A stretch of DNA of 64,000 bases from Leucaena leucocephala (taxonomy: Eukaryota > Streptophyta > Magnoliopsida > Fabales > Fabaceae). Every line of letters starts with the position of its first letter. The first letter of the stretch is position 1. Made by a program: the position numbers and the translations under genes. Location: contig CM073520.1 of assembly GCA_037074615.1 (NCBI GenBank), positions 33,909,527-33,973,526 on the forward strand. The letters run 5' to 3'. This document shows, one piece after another, positions 61,444 to 64,000 of this stretch. Under the pieces are notes generated by a model that was not told where the DNA came from, did no database searches, and saw only the letters and a program-made list of their open reading frames with translations.

Positions 61444-61910
61444 TGTGTTTGGAAACACACAAAACTTAAGTTTTGAGAAATTTTAAAATAAATAGCTATA
61501 TTTGCTCAAACAGTCTTTTGGACTAAACTATAGTTTAAAACTAAGGTTTCAGATAACCTGATTAGAGTAGCTCATGGAACAGTAAAAGGGCTTATGAAAT
61601 AATTAATTACTATATTACTCATACTTTTTTTACACCATCTATCATCTCTCATACTTTTTCTTATATCATTTTTCCTTTATTTTCTTACAACCTCTCTCCT
61701 CTTATATCTTATCACTCCTCATTTAATACTCATACAAATTTTTGAAATTTATCAATAATAAAAGTATTTCTGAAAATAACTATTTAAATACTCATTTATC
61801 TAAAACAATTTTTTTTTCATAAACTCTTCTCTAAAAGTAATTTTTTAAAAATTGCCCAAAAATCTTTTTTTTTATAAGTTTTTTTCTAAAATCTTATATA
61901 AATAAGCTCG
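61444..61910 (-). mobile_element. MITE family M1, copy 4 (reverse)
   Basis: On the minus strand it shows the family layout: the agctactct and ctgttcc words reversed at 61560-61590, then a pyrimidine-rich version of the gagagaggag tract (61620-61720). The ends are degenerate and no target duplication is evident. Confidence 0.6.
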
Positions 61911-62084
61911 AAATTAGGTCATCTAAAGTTTGAGTTTGAGTTCTCAAAGTTGAATCATCCTTCAAAGCATAAATGGTCATTAATATTACTTCAGCCTCAC
62001 TTTTTCCATCCTTGATTTGTTTGGGTTTTTCAAATTTTTTTAAGTTTCGAATATGGTTTACTTAGTTTCAAATATGTACAATAC

Positions 62085-62600
62085 TAGATTTATTTAGATA
62101 AGAGTTTAAAAAAAAATTTTATAGGTAGTTTTTAGAAAAGGGCTTTTAAAAAAGAATTTATGAAAAAAAATGATTTTGAATAAATAAGTATTTAGATAAT
62201 TATTTCTATAAATATTTTTATTATTGGTAAATTATAAAAAATAGTATGATTATTAAATATAGAAGAGAGGAGAGATAGGAGATGAGAGATGATGTAGAAG
62301 AAACATAAGAAGGGGTGTAGAAGAGAAAAGAGAGATAAGAGAAGGTATACAAGAGAGAGGAAAATAATATAAGAAAAAATAGAGATAATATAATAATTTG
62401 TTAGTCTATAAACTCTTTTACTATTCTTTAAATTATTTTGATCAATTTATCTAAAATTTTAATTTTAAACTATAGTTTAGTCTAAAAACTTATTTGAATA
62501 AATACAGTTATTTATTTTAAAAAAGTTTAAAATTTAAAATTTAAAATTTATCTAAATTTAAATTTAAAATTTATATTTAGAAAATTTCCAAATACACATT
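62085..62600 (+). mobile_element. MITE family M1, copy 5
   Basis: It starts near tagatttatttagataag and ends near tttccaaatacac. A gagagatgatg/agagagataagaga tract occupies 62262-62360. Near the right end is a short aaatttaaa-type repeat (62525-62575). More diverged than copies 1 and 2. Confidence 0.55.
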
Positions 62601-63344
62601 ATATAGTCAGAAGGAGAGGAGCTTGTTTTGGTTTTGTCGTGGTGGAATGCAATGAGGAAATGATGATGGCATTGATCATAGGGTTTAAAATAAATAAATA
62701 TTATTAGGATGAATAAAATATCTTAAGAATCTGGCCGACACCTGTCTTAACCCAATAGATTTTTGTTCTAGTCCTTCATGGCGACATGATAGATCTATCC
62801 TATAACACCTAAAATCCGGACAACTTAGCAGGAGATACGTTTACTCACTTCAAGGTGGAAGTGAGATATAATTTTTAATTAAAATAAGTATTTAGAATAA
62901 TACCAAAATGGCCCGCATTACAAAAATACTTTTCCACTTCCATCCAATGTTAACCGTTGTCTACCATTGCATCTTACCACTATCATCGTTGGAGAAAGAG
63001 ACAGAAGAACCCGAAAAAGGGAAGGAACCGTGGAGAAACCCAGAGGAACAAAGTTGTGAACAATAACCAGGACCATATCAAAGCCACCAAAATGGCAAAA
63101 AGAAGCTTGAACAATGACAAAATCTTCCCTGAACAAAAATCAGAATACGAATCAATGATTATAATTGGAATCGAAACCAAAAGCCCAGATTGAAGAAGCA
63201 TCTCGAAGCACCTAGTTGAGTAGCACATCAGATAAACCCAGATCGAAGCATCTCAGAATTCTTTCTTTAGTATGATCAGAGGGTAAGGGAAAGTATCGAA
63301 AAAAAAAGGTAAGTCTTGTCTTACGATTTTTCTTAATCCATTCA

Positions 63345-63500
63345 ATGAAAAAGAAGCATGCATCTTCTTTTGGTGACTCAGTTTGGAAGGCGAGAAAAGC
63401 CTTCCTACGTCTGCAGGCCTTGGGCCATTTATTAGATTCTGAAAGATATATTGCTGAAAGACTAAGGGATAGGCTCGCCCAATGGACCCAGAAGTCTTGA
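63345..63500 (+). other. Unassigned 51-codon open frame
   Basis: The frame MKKKHASSFGDSVW... is rich in Arg/Leu with an amphipathic stretch (ARKAFLRLQALGHLL). It has more coding-like composition than its flanks and overlaps the start of another unassigned frame (63482-63919, 145 codons, Lys/Glu/Arg-rich). I do not recognise either. They could be a decayed gene, exons of a gene running off the window, or chance. Confidence 0.25.
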
Positions 63501-64000
63501 TGGAAGAAGTTACTGAAGAACTTGAATTGACTTACCAGCTTAATATCCAACCGAAGCCTGGGGAGGCCAAGAAGGTGGTGCTGGATAAGACCTGGTCGAA
63601 TCGTGTTTGCTGTCATAAGGAGACGAGGATGCGTCGTGCTTACCGTCGGAGGGAGAAAAGGCATGTGTGCTCGCCGTCGGAGGAAGAAGCTAGCACCAGA
63701 ACTGGAGAGAAGAAAAACAAAACACTCGAGGAGAGGTCGTCAGAGTTAGATGCCAAAGAAAACCACCGTCCTTGCTCACCGCCATTGTCAGATCCATTGA
63801 AGGCAAAATGGTCACCTTGTTTCAATTCCATGGAGGGTAGGGGCAAGGAACCACTTCCACCATACCAAACATACAAAAACTCCACTCTCCTGCCTACTGA
63901 ATGGGCCATTAGGAACTGAGACGGGTTCTATAAAAGTGAGATTTTAGGACTAACATATCCTCATATATTTTATCATTTGACAACTTTGCCTTCCTACCCC

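Larger units (their letters stand above)
59508..63340. other. Repeat-rich intergenic DNA
   Basis: No gene is recognised. The first ~90 bases continue the homology to the region upstream of copy A (about 47520-47645). R2 copy 3 and two MITE copies are listed separately. The stretch 62960-63230 is more balanced in composition but has no identifiable protein. Confidence 0.5.

Overview
The window is nuclear DNA from a flowering plant, almost certainly a eudicot. It has AT-rich intergenic DNA, GT-AG introns, plant-only gene families (a DVL/RTFL microprotein, an ARA6-type Rab5, a CC-NBS-LRR relic) and plant mobile elements (hAT, Au SINE, Ty1/copia, MITEs). The sequence does not identify the species. 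Exon boundaries below were worked out by hand from splice sites and reading frame.

Layout: (1) 1-11.3 kb is sparse. It has a single-exon secreted-peptide precursor (938-1240), a 56-residue DVL/RTFL microprotein (5266-5436), SINE and MITE copies, a hAT element with a perfect 8-bp target duplication (8824-9624), and a LINE-like 3' end. (2) 11.3-15 kb holds a complete eight-exon RABF1/ARA6 gene with an Au SINE in intron 7. (3) 16.3-17.2 kb is a broken NBS-LRR fragment. (4) 18.8-20.4 kb is a plant YqaJ/lambda-exonuclease-like nuclease gene with an upstream exon. (5) 22.3-37.8 kb, minus strand, is a complete 17-exon PEX1 gene (1115 codons plus stop).

(6) From 38 kb on, the window is dominated by decayed partial copies of PEX1 in the same orientation as the functional gene. 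Copy A (43.2-46.8 kb) has exons 3-1 plus a scrambled exon-5 piece and the promoter twice. Copy B (50.7-59 kb) has exon 11, then exons 8-5, then exon 1. Introns and about 2 kb of upstream DNA are shared, so these are DNA-level tandem duplications, not retrocopies. A ~109-bp tandem array (40.84-41.69 kb), MITEs, a copia LTR piece and a hAT-like MITE lie between or inside the copies. (7) 59.5-64 kb is repeat-rich, with no gene I can name.

The intact genes are unrelated housekeeping or signalling genes and not a pathway cluster: endosomal traffic (RABF1), organelle or nucleic-acid metabolism (YqaJ nuclease), peroxisomal receptor recycling (PEX1), and growth or signalling peptides. The most unusual structure is the PEX1 duplication series. 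I found no evidence of a novel multi-gene system.
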